From: Desulfovibrio sp. DV
GTDB taxonomy: Bacteria; Desulfobacterota; Desulfovibrionia; Desulfovibrionales; Desulfovibrionaceae
Length of the DNA: 33,182 bases
Assembly (NCBI RefSeq): GCF_001936595.1
Contig: NZ_MLBG01000044.1
Location: forward strand, 1 to 33,182
Direction of reading: 5' to 3'
Shown: positions 14,568-21,755 of the stretch, in pieces
Numbering within the stretch: the first letter of the stretch is position 1
How the letters are laid out: each line of letters starts with the position of its first letter
Program-made: the position numbers and the translations under genes
Notes under the pieces: generated by a model
Told to the model about the DNA's origin: nothing
What the model saw: only the letters and a program-made list of their open reading frames with translations
The model's database searches: none

Positions 14568-16148
14568 GTGGCTTTGTTGAAAAATTTTCGTGATATCGGA
14601 AGTATGGGCGAAAGTGCCTTTTCGCTTTTGTGCGCGGAGGTTGGGCTGGTTGCCAATAAATCGAACGTTGATAGAACAGGCTGGGATTATTTTGTTGAAT
14701 TCCCATATGATGATGTTGGCAACATTCCGCTCGATATGCAGAAAGCTGCGTTAGAGTGTAAAGTACAGGTAAAAAGTACAGACAAAATAACGTACAAATA
14801 TCCTCTTAAAGTCTCTAACATGAGAAGGCTTGCAACAGCATTGAGTCCATCTTTTGTGATTATAATAGGATTTAATGGTAAGGGTAGCGTTGATGAGGCA
14901 TATCTTATTCATTTTGACGATGATATTATTGCCAGTGTATTGAAAAAGATTAGATTTTTAGAGCAAGTAAAGAAAAGAAAGTCTTTAAATAGAGCTACAA
15001 TGACGGTGTATTATGATGATACAATGAAACTTGCTGAGATTTCTGGGCAATGCCTGAGAGACAAAATGGTAAGTTACATTGGTGCTGATATCGGTGTTTA
15101 TGTTAAGAATAAACAGAAAACACTTAAGACTGTGGGTTTTGAAGAAGGCAGTGGGGTTATCCACTTTTCTTTTGCAGAAAGAGAAAGCTTCGAAAAGATG
15201 ATCGATGCTTCGTTGGGAATTTCATCTGAAGTTGATGTCGCGTCGTGTCAAATCTTTAACTCTAGGTTTGGAATCAAGAGCAGTGAGCCGACGGTCGATT
15301 TGGAGGCTGCGAAACTAGTTATCAGCAGCGTTAGTCCTTTTGCTGAGGGAGTAGTGTCTTTTTCGACTAAGATCGGTAGTATTAGTGCAATATTTCCATG
15401 TGAAGTCTATGTGTCGCCGCTGGCTGGAATTATTGCAGGTTATAATCGTGGACTTAGGATTGTTAGTGATTGTTTTGAAATTAATGGAAGTCTTACATCT
15501 AATGTTGCAGAAATTTCGTTGAAGTTTGATTATGGAAAACGTTATCCTTTGCTTGAGCTTCAGAATGTTTCTAAATTTTTTAAAGTATTAAGTACAAGGG
15601 AGGCTGATATAGATTGTGTAATTAATTGTAAGAATAAGCTTTGTTTGAATTTTTATTTTGTTTCTAACTTTCCAAGTGACTGGGCTGAAAGTCTTTTCGT
15701 TACAATAAATGAAGCAATCTCGTTGTCGTTACGATTCGGATGTTTTGAGAAAGTGACTGCCTCTGTTTATGAGATGCAAGGTAAAGATTCGTCTATAAAA
15801 CAGCTTCAATCTTTGTTCGATGGGCGAATAAATACTCTTTACGCTGACTTTACTCTTGTCGAAAGAATTGCAATTGAACCTGGAAAGGTTTGTAGGTGTT
15901 TGTTTTTTTGTTGTGCAGTGATTGGTAGATTTGTTTTTGGGGCGATATTCTCATCCGATGGTGTTCTTGTGCAAAAATCTGATGATTCATATTCTTTTTC
16001 ATCTGACAACATCAGCGTCGAACAGATGGTAAACTATAGTTTTGATTATCCGCTTACGTATGCTGATATGGTAGAAAAGTTTGAAAAGCTAGAACTTTTG
16101 TATGACAATGACTATCAGGTACTCCGCCTTTTCAATGACAATAAATAG
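14568..16148 (+). CDS. DUF4365-like putative nuclease, stand-alone cassette
   Basis: This 526-aa protein has an N-terminal domain (about 5-105) with RDIGSMGESAFSLLCAEVGL, DRTGWDYFVEFP and ECKVQVKST. E15, D40 and Q67-V-K69 fit the PD-(D/E)XK-like core of DUF4365 proteins, which occur often in defence islands. The remaining 400 residues are unrecognised and mostly beta/alpha mixed with no membrane segment. The start is uncertain: an in-frame TAG ends at 14567, so candidates are GTG 14568, TTG 14574/14577 or ATG 14604. I keep GTG because it retains all conserved residues. There is no partner gene. The cassette is bracketed by repeat B at 14056-14400 and 16276-16630. The gene is A+T-rich compared with these repeats. 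Confidence 0.75.
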   Translation: MALLKNFRDIGSMGESAFSLLCAEVGLVANKSNVDRTGWDYFVEFPYDDVGNIPLDMQKAALECKVQVKSTDKITYKYPLKVSNMRRLATALSPSFVIIIGFNGKGSVDEAYLIHFDDDIIASVLKKIRFLEQVKKRKSLNRATMTVYYDDTMKLAEISGQCLRDKMVSYIGADIGVYVKNKQKTLKTVGFEEGSGVIHFSFAERESFEKMIDASLGISSEVDVASCQIFNSRFGIKSSEPTVDLEAAKLVISSVSPFAEGVVSFSTKIGSISAIFPCEVYVSPLAGIIAGYNRGLRIVSDCFEINGSLTSNVAEISLKFDYGKRYPLLELQNVSKFFKVLSTREADIDCVINCKNKLCLNFYFVSNFPSDWAESLFVTINEAISLSLRFGCFEKVTASVYEMQGKDSSIKQLQSLFDGRINTLYADFTLVERIAIEPGKVCRCLFFCCAVIGRFVFGAIFSSDGVLVQKSDDSYSFSSDNISVEQMVNYSFDYPLTYADMVEKFEKLELLYDNDYQVLRLFNDNK

Positions 16149-16275
16149 ATAAAGTAAGCACAATATTTTGTCTTCTGTCAAACTCTGGCATTCAATAAAG
16201 CTCCATGAACTCTGATGTTGGAATTTGTAAAAAGTGTTTAAAAATATGCATTGTTTGCCTTTTCCCGTTTGTTCT
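16149..16275. other. Short intergenic region after the DUF4365-like gene
   Basis: A+T-rich, no gene and no clear terminator. Repeat B begins just after it. Confidence 0.4.
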
Positions 16276-16630
16276 TCTGCTTGACCGCACATGGACGGGT
16301 CTAAACTCGCAGGACTCTGCGAATTTCAACGTCGAAAAATCGCTAAATTCTGGTTTTCAAAAAGTCCAGTAAACTGGAATCCTGGAGCATCGGTCACACA
16401 GTGATTTTCGCGGCAACCACAGGGCCATCTTGTCTGCTGTAATTCTTGATCTTTCACCGGCAACGGCAACACCAAGTAAACTTCCCAAGCTGCTGCCGAT
16501 GGGATATACTCGCCACTACTGGCCCAGCTGGGCGGCAACGGGACCGGGACCAACCCAGAACCGATCCTGGCCCAGCATACTACGACGTTAAAAAGGTGAA
16601 CCACCGGAGCAGGGCGGTCCACCTTCAGGC
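16276..16630 (+). pseudogene. Repeat B copy 2, more decayed
   Basis: Same-orientation partner of 14056-14400. It shares the same blocks, including the in-frame TAA in AAGTAAACTTCC and the CCAGT/ACTGG hairpin (16365-16378). It is more degraded at its 3' end, with an extra CCGGGACC insertion and frameshifts. Its start (ACCGCACATGGACGGG) matches 11094 as well, so part of the unit exists a third time before the 11295 cassette. Confidence 0.65.
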
Positions 16631-16649
16631 AACGGGCTAAATCAAGATG

Positions 16650-16925
16650 TTACACGAGATTATTTTCAAACAAATCAATCTTTACAAGGGTATCGAATCC
16701 CAATGTTTTGACAATCCATGCTTCAGCTTCGGTCCATTTGCGGGTTCTAGAGTTTTTCATCTGAGCTTTGATAGTTTCGATGTTTTCTTTGAATTGTTTC
16801 GGCGTGTACAGTGCTGCGTAGTGCCAGTAGATTTCATAGTAGCATTTATCGCATAAGTAATCGAATTGTCGAAACATACCGGGAACAAACCAATGAGATT
16901 CGTCCCATAAACATTGAACTTTCAT
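16650..16925 (-). CDS. Small zinc-ribbon-like protein, 91 aa
   Basis: The protein opens MKVQCLWDESHWFVPGMF and continues with YLCDKCYYEIYWHY and a KQFKENIETIKAQM helix. C5, H11 and the C-x2-C pair in LCDKC are likely zinc ligands. The same arrangement forms the N-terminal half of the neighbouring 156-aa protein, so the genes are tandem relatives. GGAG lies about six bases before the ATG. It is the last gene of the minus-strand mobile block. Function is unknown; a nucleic-acid or protein-binding adaptor would fit. Confidence 0.7.
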   Translation of the reverse strand: MKVQCLWDESHWFVPGMFRQFDYLCDKCYYEIYWHYAALYTPKQFKENIETIKAQMKNSRTRKWTEAEAWIVKTLGFDTLVKIDLFENNLV

Positions 16926-16954
16926 AACTTTCTCCGTGTTTGGTCTTTGACAAA

Positions 16955-16995
16955 AGAAAGACGAGGAGTCTGTGCTAGAGATTCCTCGTCTTCCT
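16955..16995 (-). terminator. Intrinsic terminator of the 156-aa zinc-ribbon gene
   Basis: AAGACGAGGA (16958-16967) and TCCTCGTCTT (16983-16992) form a perfect 10-bp stem. On the minus strand the stem is followed by TCTTTTG. It resembles the terminator at 17531-17570, as if a gene-plus-terminator unit had been duplicated. Confidence 0.8.
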
Positions 16996-17022
16996 ATATC
17001 GCTTAGAGTGATATGCTATTTT

Positions 17023-17493
17023 CTAGTCTTCTTTAGCAATTTCAATAAGTTTTTCAATGATGGTGTTCGTGTCGTCAGTTTTCGACTTGAGGTTGAGAAT
17101 AATATTTCTAATTTCTTCTCCACTGCGATTTTGTTTCAGCTGTAAATAACACTTCTTGTAACAAACGGGGCACAGGTATCTCCAGGTTTCTTTTGGTTTG
17201 ACAGGGTATTTAGTGTCGCAGATCAAGCATGACATCTCGATAGCTTCTTCTTCTGGATTTGATGTGGCCAGCTTCATAATGTTGTTTTTATAGTAGGTGT
17301 CAATTGCCACGACGTGCTTATGAGTCTTTTTGATGTTTTCAATGTCTTTTTCGAAATCATCCCAAGTCATCACTTTCTTGTAAGTGTCTGTAAAAATATT
17401 GAAATAGCACTTTGTGCATAATGATTTAAACTCTTCGCCTTCATTTACTTCAAATACGTGGGACTCGTCCCACAAACATTTCTTAGTAGTCAT
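17023..17493 (-). CDS. Zinc-ribbon-like protein, 156 aa
   Basis: From the ATG at 17493 the protein begins MTTKKCLWDESHVFEV. The first unit (C6, H12, C26-x2-C29) matches the 91-aa neighbour. A second, separate zinc ribbon follows at about 84-116: SCLIC, then LCPVC and KKC. The C-terminus is a charged helix. An upstream TTG-initiated extension (to 17526) is rejected. The ribosome-binding site is weak (AGAAGAAG). It lies between two related terminators, so it is its own transcription unit downstream of the integrase. Accessory proteins of this size are common near integrases of mobile elements, but I can assign no role. Confidence 0.72.
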   Translation of the reverse strand: MTTKKCLWDESHVFEVNEGEEFKSLCTKCYFNIFTDTYKKVMTWDDFEKDIENIKKTHKHVVAIDTYYKNNIMKLATSNPEEEAIEMSCLICDTKYPVKPKETWRYLCPVCYKKCYLQLKQNRSGEEIRNIILNLKSKTDDTNTIIEKLIEIAKED

Positions 17494-17530
17494 AATGCTT
17501 CTTCTTTTTTTGTTAAAAGTTTCCAAGAAT

Positions 17531-17570
17531 AGAAAGACGGAGAATCTTTTTCAAGACACCCCGTCTTCCT
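17531..17570 (-). terminator. Intrinsic terminator of the integrase gene
   Basis: AAGACGG (17534-17540) pairs with CCGTCTT (17561-17567); the minus strand continues with TCTATTCTTGG. It begins only a few bases beyond the integrase stop codon and resembles the element at 16955-16995. Confidence 0.7.
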
Positions 17571-17573
17571 GGA

Positions 17574-18722
17574 CTATGCCACTTCTAAAGCGGGTAACAG
17601 ATTGACTGCTCTTTCTTTTTCTCCTTCCATGTAGTGGTAATAGGTGTCTGCCGTCATCTTCACCGTTGAATGTCCCATCATCTTGGAAACGGCAGCTAAG
17701 TCAGCACCTTTGCGAAGTAAGGTGGTCGCAAACAGATGCCGAAGATCGTACATACTAGTCTGGTAGGTGATACCAGCCCGTTTGCATGCGTTTTTGAATG
17801 CTTTCCGAATCGTGGTCAGGTTCCGGCCCATGTACTCGATGACATATCCGGTTTGTGACTCTGCCTGCTCCTTCTCCAAACGTTTCAGGAACTCAGGGTT
17901 GATCGGAACTGTCCGGTAGGTCTTGGTTTTACTGGCATAAATGCGAACAGTGCTGGCCTTGAAGTCAATGTCTTCCCACTTGAGTGAAAGAAGTTCTGAT
18001 TCACCAGGACGAGTACCCAGGTTGAAGCAAACTTCCATCGCCCACTTTAAATGAGGTTCGGCATTGATCATGATCTTCTTCGCATCGTCCAAGGTGAGCT
18101 TCATGTCCCATGGTTGAACCTTGGGTTTCTTCCAAATCTTCAGGGGATTGACGGAGGTAAAGCCGTTGTCTATCCCGAAGTTGAAGATGAAACTCAAGTA
18201 ATCACAGTACTTATTCACCGTGTACTGGGACCGGACTTTTCCCGTTCTGCTGCTGACTCCTTGAAAGTGCAGGATGAACGGGATCATGTTTTCTTGGTAG
18301 GACAGGGAATCCACTGGCTTGTCGCCAAGAACCGGGATGAACACGTGGTTGACCAAGTGCTCGATGTTCCGAATGTGCTTCTCTGTCCGCCCTGATGCCT
18401 TCATATGGGCCAGATACTTCGATCCAAGCTCAGACAGGACCATCCCGCCAGGAACTCGACCAGTGACCTGGTTAAAGCTCTGGATCGGGGCCGCAGCAGG
18501 GTTCACCATCTGTCCGGTCGCCGGCACTGGTACTAGGACCGATGCCGTCACCGTTTCAGGATCAGGAACCGGTAACCCCTGGTCGAGTGCGTCACGAACA
18601 GCGTGATCAAACTTTTCAGCTTTTGCTTGACCAAGTTCACCACGACCAAACGATTTGTCATGTCTTTTGCCGTTGAAATGCCAATAGACCATCCATCGGC
18701 TATCACGTTGATAGACGCCCAT
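17574..18722 (-). CDS. int: Tyrosine recombinase / phage-type integrase
   Basis: From the ATG at 18722 (AGAGG upstream) this is a full-length integrase of 382 aa. Domains: an N-terminal AP2-like arm-binding part (GVYQRDSRWMVYWHFNGKR), a proline-rich linker (about 50-95), a SAM-like core-binding domain (95-200) and the catalytic domain (205-375). Catalytic residues visible are R238 (GTRPGE), K267 (SKTKTYR), R328 (YDLRHLFAT, with Tyr/Asp where the usual first His stands), H351 (MGHS) and nucleophile Y361. It should catalyse site-specific integration and excision of the minus-strand element. No attachment-site pair is obvious in the window. A second, shorter recombinase lies immediately upstream. 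Confidence 0.92.
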   Translation of the reverse strand: MGVYQRDSRWMVYWHFNGKRHDKSFGRGELGQAKAEKFDHAVRDALDQGLPVPDPETVTASVLVPVPATGQMVNPAAAPIQSFNQVTGRVPGGMVLSELGSKYLAHMKASGRTEKHIRNIEHLVNHVFIPVLGDKPVDSLSYQENMIPFILHFQGVSSRTGKVRSQYTVNKYCDYLSFIFNFGIDNGFTSVNPLKIWKKPKVQPWDMKLTLDDAKKIMINAEPHLKWAMEVCFNLGTRPGESELLSLKWEDIDFKASTVRIYASKTKTYRTVPINPEFLKRLEKEQAESQTGYVIEYMGRNLTTIRKAFKNACKRAGITYQTSMYDLRHLFATTLLRKGADLAAVSKMMGHSTVKMTADTYYHYMEGEKERAVNLLPALEVA

Positions 18723-18798
18723 AAAAACCTCTTCTGTTCTAGGTTGAAGTAACAATTTAAATTCTGGACCGAGGGGAATTGAGGCGCTCTACAAATAA

Positions 18799-18816
18799 AG
18801 GGGATTTTACTCCCCT
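18799..18816 (-). terminator. Intrinsic terminator of the short recombinase gene
   Basis: AGGGGA (18799-18804) and TCCCCT (18811-18816) form a 6-bp stem; on the minus strand TTTATTTG follows. It lies ten bases past the stop codon at 18827. Confidence 0.7.
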
Positions 18817-18826
18817 CGTTAGAAAT

Positions 18827-19384
18827 CTAAATAGAGTTCATCAAAACTTCTTCGACTTCTTCCTCCTTCACGCCGATATATCTTCTTGTGATACTCGGGC
18901 TACTGTGGTTCAGTCTTTTAGCTATGACCTCCCATGAAGTGCCGTAGGTTTTCCGCTGGTGATAACACCAAGTCTTCCTAAGACTATGCGCTCCGTAGTT
19001 TCCTGGAAGGTGGATCGCATCGCACCATTGTTGCACATACATTGTTACAGCGTAAGTCGTAATTGCATAATTACTCCCTTTCCGGCTCTTAAACAGGAAA
19101 TGCTCGTCCTTTGCATCCACAGTCTTCAAATAGTCGTCAAGAGCATCTTTAATATCCTTGTTGACCATGAAAACATTCTCTTTGCCTGTCTTTTTCTCCT
19201 TGATGACAATACGGTCACCAACCTTGGCGTGCATTATGTCCGAAATTCTGAGTGCAAGGATGTCCTGTACCCGGAGTCCAGTGTTGATGCCCATTATGAA
19301 CAAGAGTCTGTTGCGAGGTTGATCTGCCAAGAGCTTTTTAATACTCTTGATGTCCTTTGCATTCGTTATGGGTTCTACCTTCAT
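18827..19384 (-). CDS. Short tyrosine recombinase, catalytic domain only
   Basis: From the ATG at 19384 (GGAGGA six bases upstream) the protein is 185 aa. It consists of a catalytic domain only: R38 (GINTGLRVQD), K65 or K68 (KEKKTGKEN), H133-x2-R136 (AHSLRKTW), H160 (LNHSS) and Y169 (RRYIGV). The SAM-like core-binding domain of normal integrases is missing. Such minimal recombinases are a recognisable group in Firmicutes and deltaproteobacteria and may resolve multimers of a replicon or act with a partner. It lies between the HTH/AbrB-like gene and the full-length integrase. Given the nearby replication genes, dimer resolution is plausible but unproven. Confidence 0.88.
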   Translation of the reverse strand: MKVEPITNAKDIKSIKKLLADQPRNRLLFIMGINTGLRVQDILALRISDIMHAKVGDRIVIKEKKTGKENVFMVNKDIKDALDDYLKTVDAKDEHFLFKSRKGSNYAITTYAVTMYVQQWCDAIHLPGNYGAHSLRKTWCYHQRKTYGTSWEVIAKRLNHSSPSITRRYIGVKEEEVEEVLMNSI

Positions 19385-19774
19385 AGATTCCTCCAATCTG
19401 GTTTTTACTTTTGGGAAGACCAGAAACGAATATTGAAAACTGCTGGTCCAAGGGCTTGGCCCTGGGGCTTGCCGTTAACGCCTTGTGATTCTTTGGAATC
19501 TTCAACTTTCTAGGTCGAATGTACGTTAATAGGTAAAACCGTCCTTCGACGATGTGCAGTAGGTTCCAATTTTGAATACTTATATCTGTAGTTTTGTGGC
19601 TAAAATCGAAAATACAATGCGAAGAATCGTACGGTGACAATCTGCCAAGATTTGCCAGTAGCTCGGTCAGTAAAGACAAAGTATTTTTAAGTTTACAGAA
19701 GTATAAAAAACTTATTCGAGTTAAAAAATAAGAAATGCCACGCAGACGAATCCGCATGACATTTCAGTTGGAGG
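19385..19774. other. Intergenic region with a terminator
   Basis: These 390 bases contain the terminator of the HTH/AbrB-like gene (19723-19764) and the leader of the short recombinase. I see no gene on either strand. Confidence 0.5.
19723..19764 (-). terminator. Intrinsic terminator of the HTH/AbrB-like gene
   Basis: AAATGCCACGC (19733-19743) pairs with GCATGACATTT (19754-19764), 11 pairs including two G-U. The minus strand continues with TTATTTTTTAA, a good U tail. Confidence 0.8.
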
Positions 19775-20155
19775 TTATGGGAGAATCTTGTTCAAGATGA
19801 TCTTGCCATCGATGACTTCGATTGTGAACTCGTCGCCTTCGTTGACTTCAAGATCACCGAGATCGTGGGCTTTCAGATTGACCTTCAGAAAACCGAATTG
19901 GTTTACCTTCGGTCTCTTTGAGTCCTTGAGATAAAGTCCCTTGACCTCATAGAGCACCCTGTCGGTACTTATGAGCTTCAAGATATACTGTTTAAGCGTC
20001 TGACGATGTTTGATCTTCATGCGCTCCATTATCGTAGCAGCATCCAGACCTTCTTTGATAAGGCTACGAAGAGTCTTCGGATCATACTTCGATTCGATTT
20101 TCTTCTTCGCCGTCCCGTCTTGAACGTCAGTTGAATTACCATTCTTGGCTCCCAT
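19775..20155 (-). CDS. Putative DNA-binding protein with HTH and AbrB-like domains
   Basis: The 126-aa protein starts at ATG 20155, with AAGGAGG five bases upstream; an in-frame ATG at 20233 is rejected. Residues 26-62 look like a helix-turn-helix (PKTLRSLIKEGLDAATIMER, then KHRQTLKQYILKL). Residues 85-124 (FGFLKVNLKAHDLGDLEVNE, then GDEFTIEVIDGKIILNKI) have the swapped-hairpin pattern of AbrB/MazE-like proteins. Both halves suggest a small transcription factor, possibly controlling replication or recombination of the element. It lies just beyond the terminator of the structured non-coding region. The family assignment is from pattern only. Confidence 0.72.
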   Translation of the reverse strand: MGAKNGNSTDVQDGTAKKKIESKYDPKTLRSLIKEGLDAATIMERMKIKHRQTLKQYILKLISTDRVLYEVKGLYLKDSKRPKVNQFGFLKVNLKAHDLGDLEVNEGDEFTIEVIDGKIILNKILP

Positions 20156-20471
20156 AACGCCTCCTTTGCATAGAAATGTTACTTTATCTGGTATATCTCT
20201 ACGAATTGCTGAAAAATGCATGAAAATACGCATTTCTTGGGCAAAAACGCATCAAATTTCTCGTGCTTCTGGGATGGAAATCGTAATTTGGGCGTAGGAC
20301 GCTGTTCCTGGGGTTTTTTGCTGGCGGGGGATGCCAAGCCATAGGACAAGCCCCGAAAACCCAGGAGACGGGATTTTACAAGGGGTGTTCCCGGGGCCAG
20401 GACAAGTTCAACCAGCCCCAGCGAGGTAATTGACGCCGGGTGGACCAGGAGATGCGAAAAAACCAACCGTT
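20156..20471. other. Non-coding leader of the HTH/AbrB-like gene
   Basis: These 316 bases lie between the HTH/AbrB-like gene and the terminator of the structured region. G+C-rich blocks around 20300-20440 show no coding signature. The promoter of the HTH/AbrB-like gene should be within it. Confidence 0.45.
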
Positions 20472-20508
20472 AGAAAAAAGAAAAAGGCCCTCACGAATGA
20501 AAGCCTTT
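20472..20508 (-). terminator. Intrinsic terminator at the 3' end of the structured non-coding region
   Basis: AAAGGC (20483-20488) pairs with GCCTTT (20503-20508). On the minus strand the stem is followed by TTTCTTTTTTC. There is no protein-coding gene upstream on that strand for 1.2 kb, so the terminator implies a minus-strand non-coding transcript. Confidence 0.75.
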
Positions 20509-21410
20509 GTAAAGAATCTACTTTGCAGCTTACGGAATCATGCGACCATCTAAATTTCTTCAGATGGAAGCAGAACTCCTAAGAGTCGAAAGGAGCGTCA
20601 CCGGTCCTAGCACTCTGTTGCAACCGTACAAGCGGTTTTCCCGCATACGGCTACGTCAATTGGTATTCGATGTATCATAAGTGTCTAATGTTTTGAAGTA
20701 GCTTTGAATTACGCTGTGCTACTGAAGAACAGCGGCTTCGGGTTTATACCCAAAGCAGTGGTTTTGTTGTTTTGTTTAAGTGACATCTCGTGCTACATCG
20801 AATACCGTTCGATAGTTTCTTACAAACTTCAGCCACCCTTATGAAAATCAAGCTTTTCATCTCCGTGAAAATCTTTTCACAAGGGCTTCCTTTGGTCTAT
20901 TGCAATCCTTTAAAGCCATCCCATGTCTAATCGCATTCATATGTCCAAACGTGATTTCACTTGAGCTATCACGCTTTTAGAAGATTATTAAAAATCAACG
21001 AATTTCAGTTTGCCATGAACTTCATCCGACATATGGGCCACCTTGACTTCTGTATTATTTAATACATACGGGCTGGTTTTCGTCTCAACTTCTCCCCCGT
21101 CTGGATTGCTCCATAACGGGTAAGTCATTCTTAGGTAGATCTGGTTCGAGGAGAGTACGACCGATCTGGTTTGTCTTAAGTAATGTTTATTTTTCGACTT
21201 GATGTCTTTTCAAGAGAAGACATCTCCTGGCATTTGCTAGGACAGGATTTGGAATATACAAAGCACCCATGGCGTTTGTAAACCGCAAAGTAGAATTCTA
21301 AACAATTTGCTGGATATTAATATCTGTAGCAAATCGCCGTTTAATTCACTTAGGTTCCGTTTGATTTAAACGAAACTACAGATATACATTGAATATCATG
21401 CTTGTTTCAG
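20472..21410 (-). ncRNA. Candidate large structured non-coding RNA, about 0.9 kb
   Basis: No credible ORF on either strand, but dense inverted repeats. Examples: GGTATTCGATGTA (20662-20674) with TACATCGAATACC (20794-20806), 13 bp, about 120 apart; GCTTCGGGT with ACCCAAAGC (20735-20756, one mismatch); ATGAAAA/TTTTCAT (20841-20860) and GTGAAAA/TTTTCAC (20865-20880) enclosed by CCCTT/AAGGG (20836-20885), a three-way junction; CATATGTC (20938-20945) with GACATATG (21028-21035); CGTGAT/ATCACG (20950-20973); TGTATT/AATACA (21051-21066); CCCGT/ACGGG (21096-21120); GATGTCTT/AAGACATC (21201-21224); CCTGGCA/TGCTAGG (21226-21241); ATTTGCT/AGCAAAT around GATAT/ATATC (21305-21334). The strand is set by the intrinsic terminator at its minus-strand 3' end. 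Size, layout and place on a mobile replicon recall the ornate phage/plasmid RNAs (GOLLD, ROOL), but I cannot assign a class. The 5' end is approximate. Confidence 0.62.
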
Positions 21411-21445
21411 TCCTGATGCGGCAGAATGAGTCCCAGTGGTGAAAA

Positions 21446-21698
21446 GGTAATGATGGGTAATGAGATCGAATTTAGAACTCATTACCGAAAAATCAAAGAA
21501 AATCAAATAGTTTTGAAAAAGGTAATGAGGTAATGAGGGTAATGATAGAAAATATAAAAAATACTTTTTTTATAAAAAATCGGTGGATTGGGAAAAATGG
21601 GAGGGGGTGCAAAAATTTCGTGTTACCCGGTCCCAAATGCTCATTACCTCATTACCTATTGAAATCATTAAAGTTTTTTTGTTTTTCAGGGTAATGAG
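21446..21698. other. Probable replication origin with nine iterons
   Basis: The 8-9 base motif GGTAATGA(G) occurs as direct copies at 21446, 21456, 21521, 21529, 21538 and 21690, and inverted (CTCATTACC) at 21478, 21640 and 21648. Copies at 21521-21545 are contiguous with an 8-9 base period. Between the arms, 21541-21595 is almost pure A+T, as expected for a DNA-unwinding element. The array sits just beyond the 3' end of the primase-helicase gene. This is the layout of an iteron-controlled origin. The motif could also be an operator array for another element protein. Confidence 0.72.
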
Positions 21699-21755
21699 GT
21701 TCCAAAAATACCAATAAGTGACAACCAAGTACAACGAGTTGTGCGTGTTGACCTG

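Noticed and set aside
20472-21410. Group II or group I intron as the explanation of the structured region
   Set aside because: I could not find a group II domain V-like hairpin or the GUGYG start on the minus strand, and there is no intron-encoded protein. A covariance search would be needed to exclude it fully.
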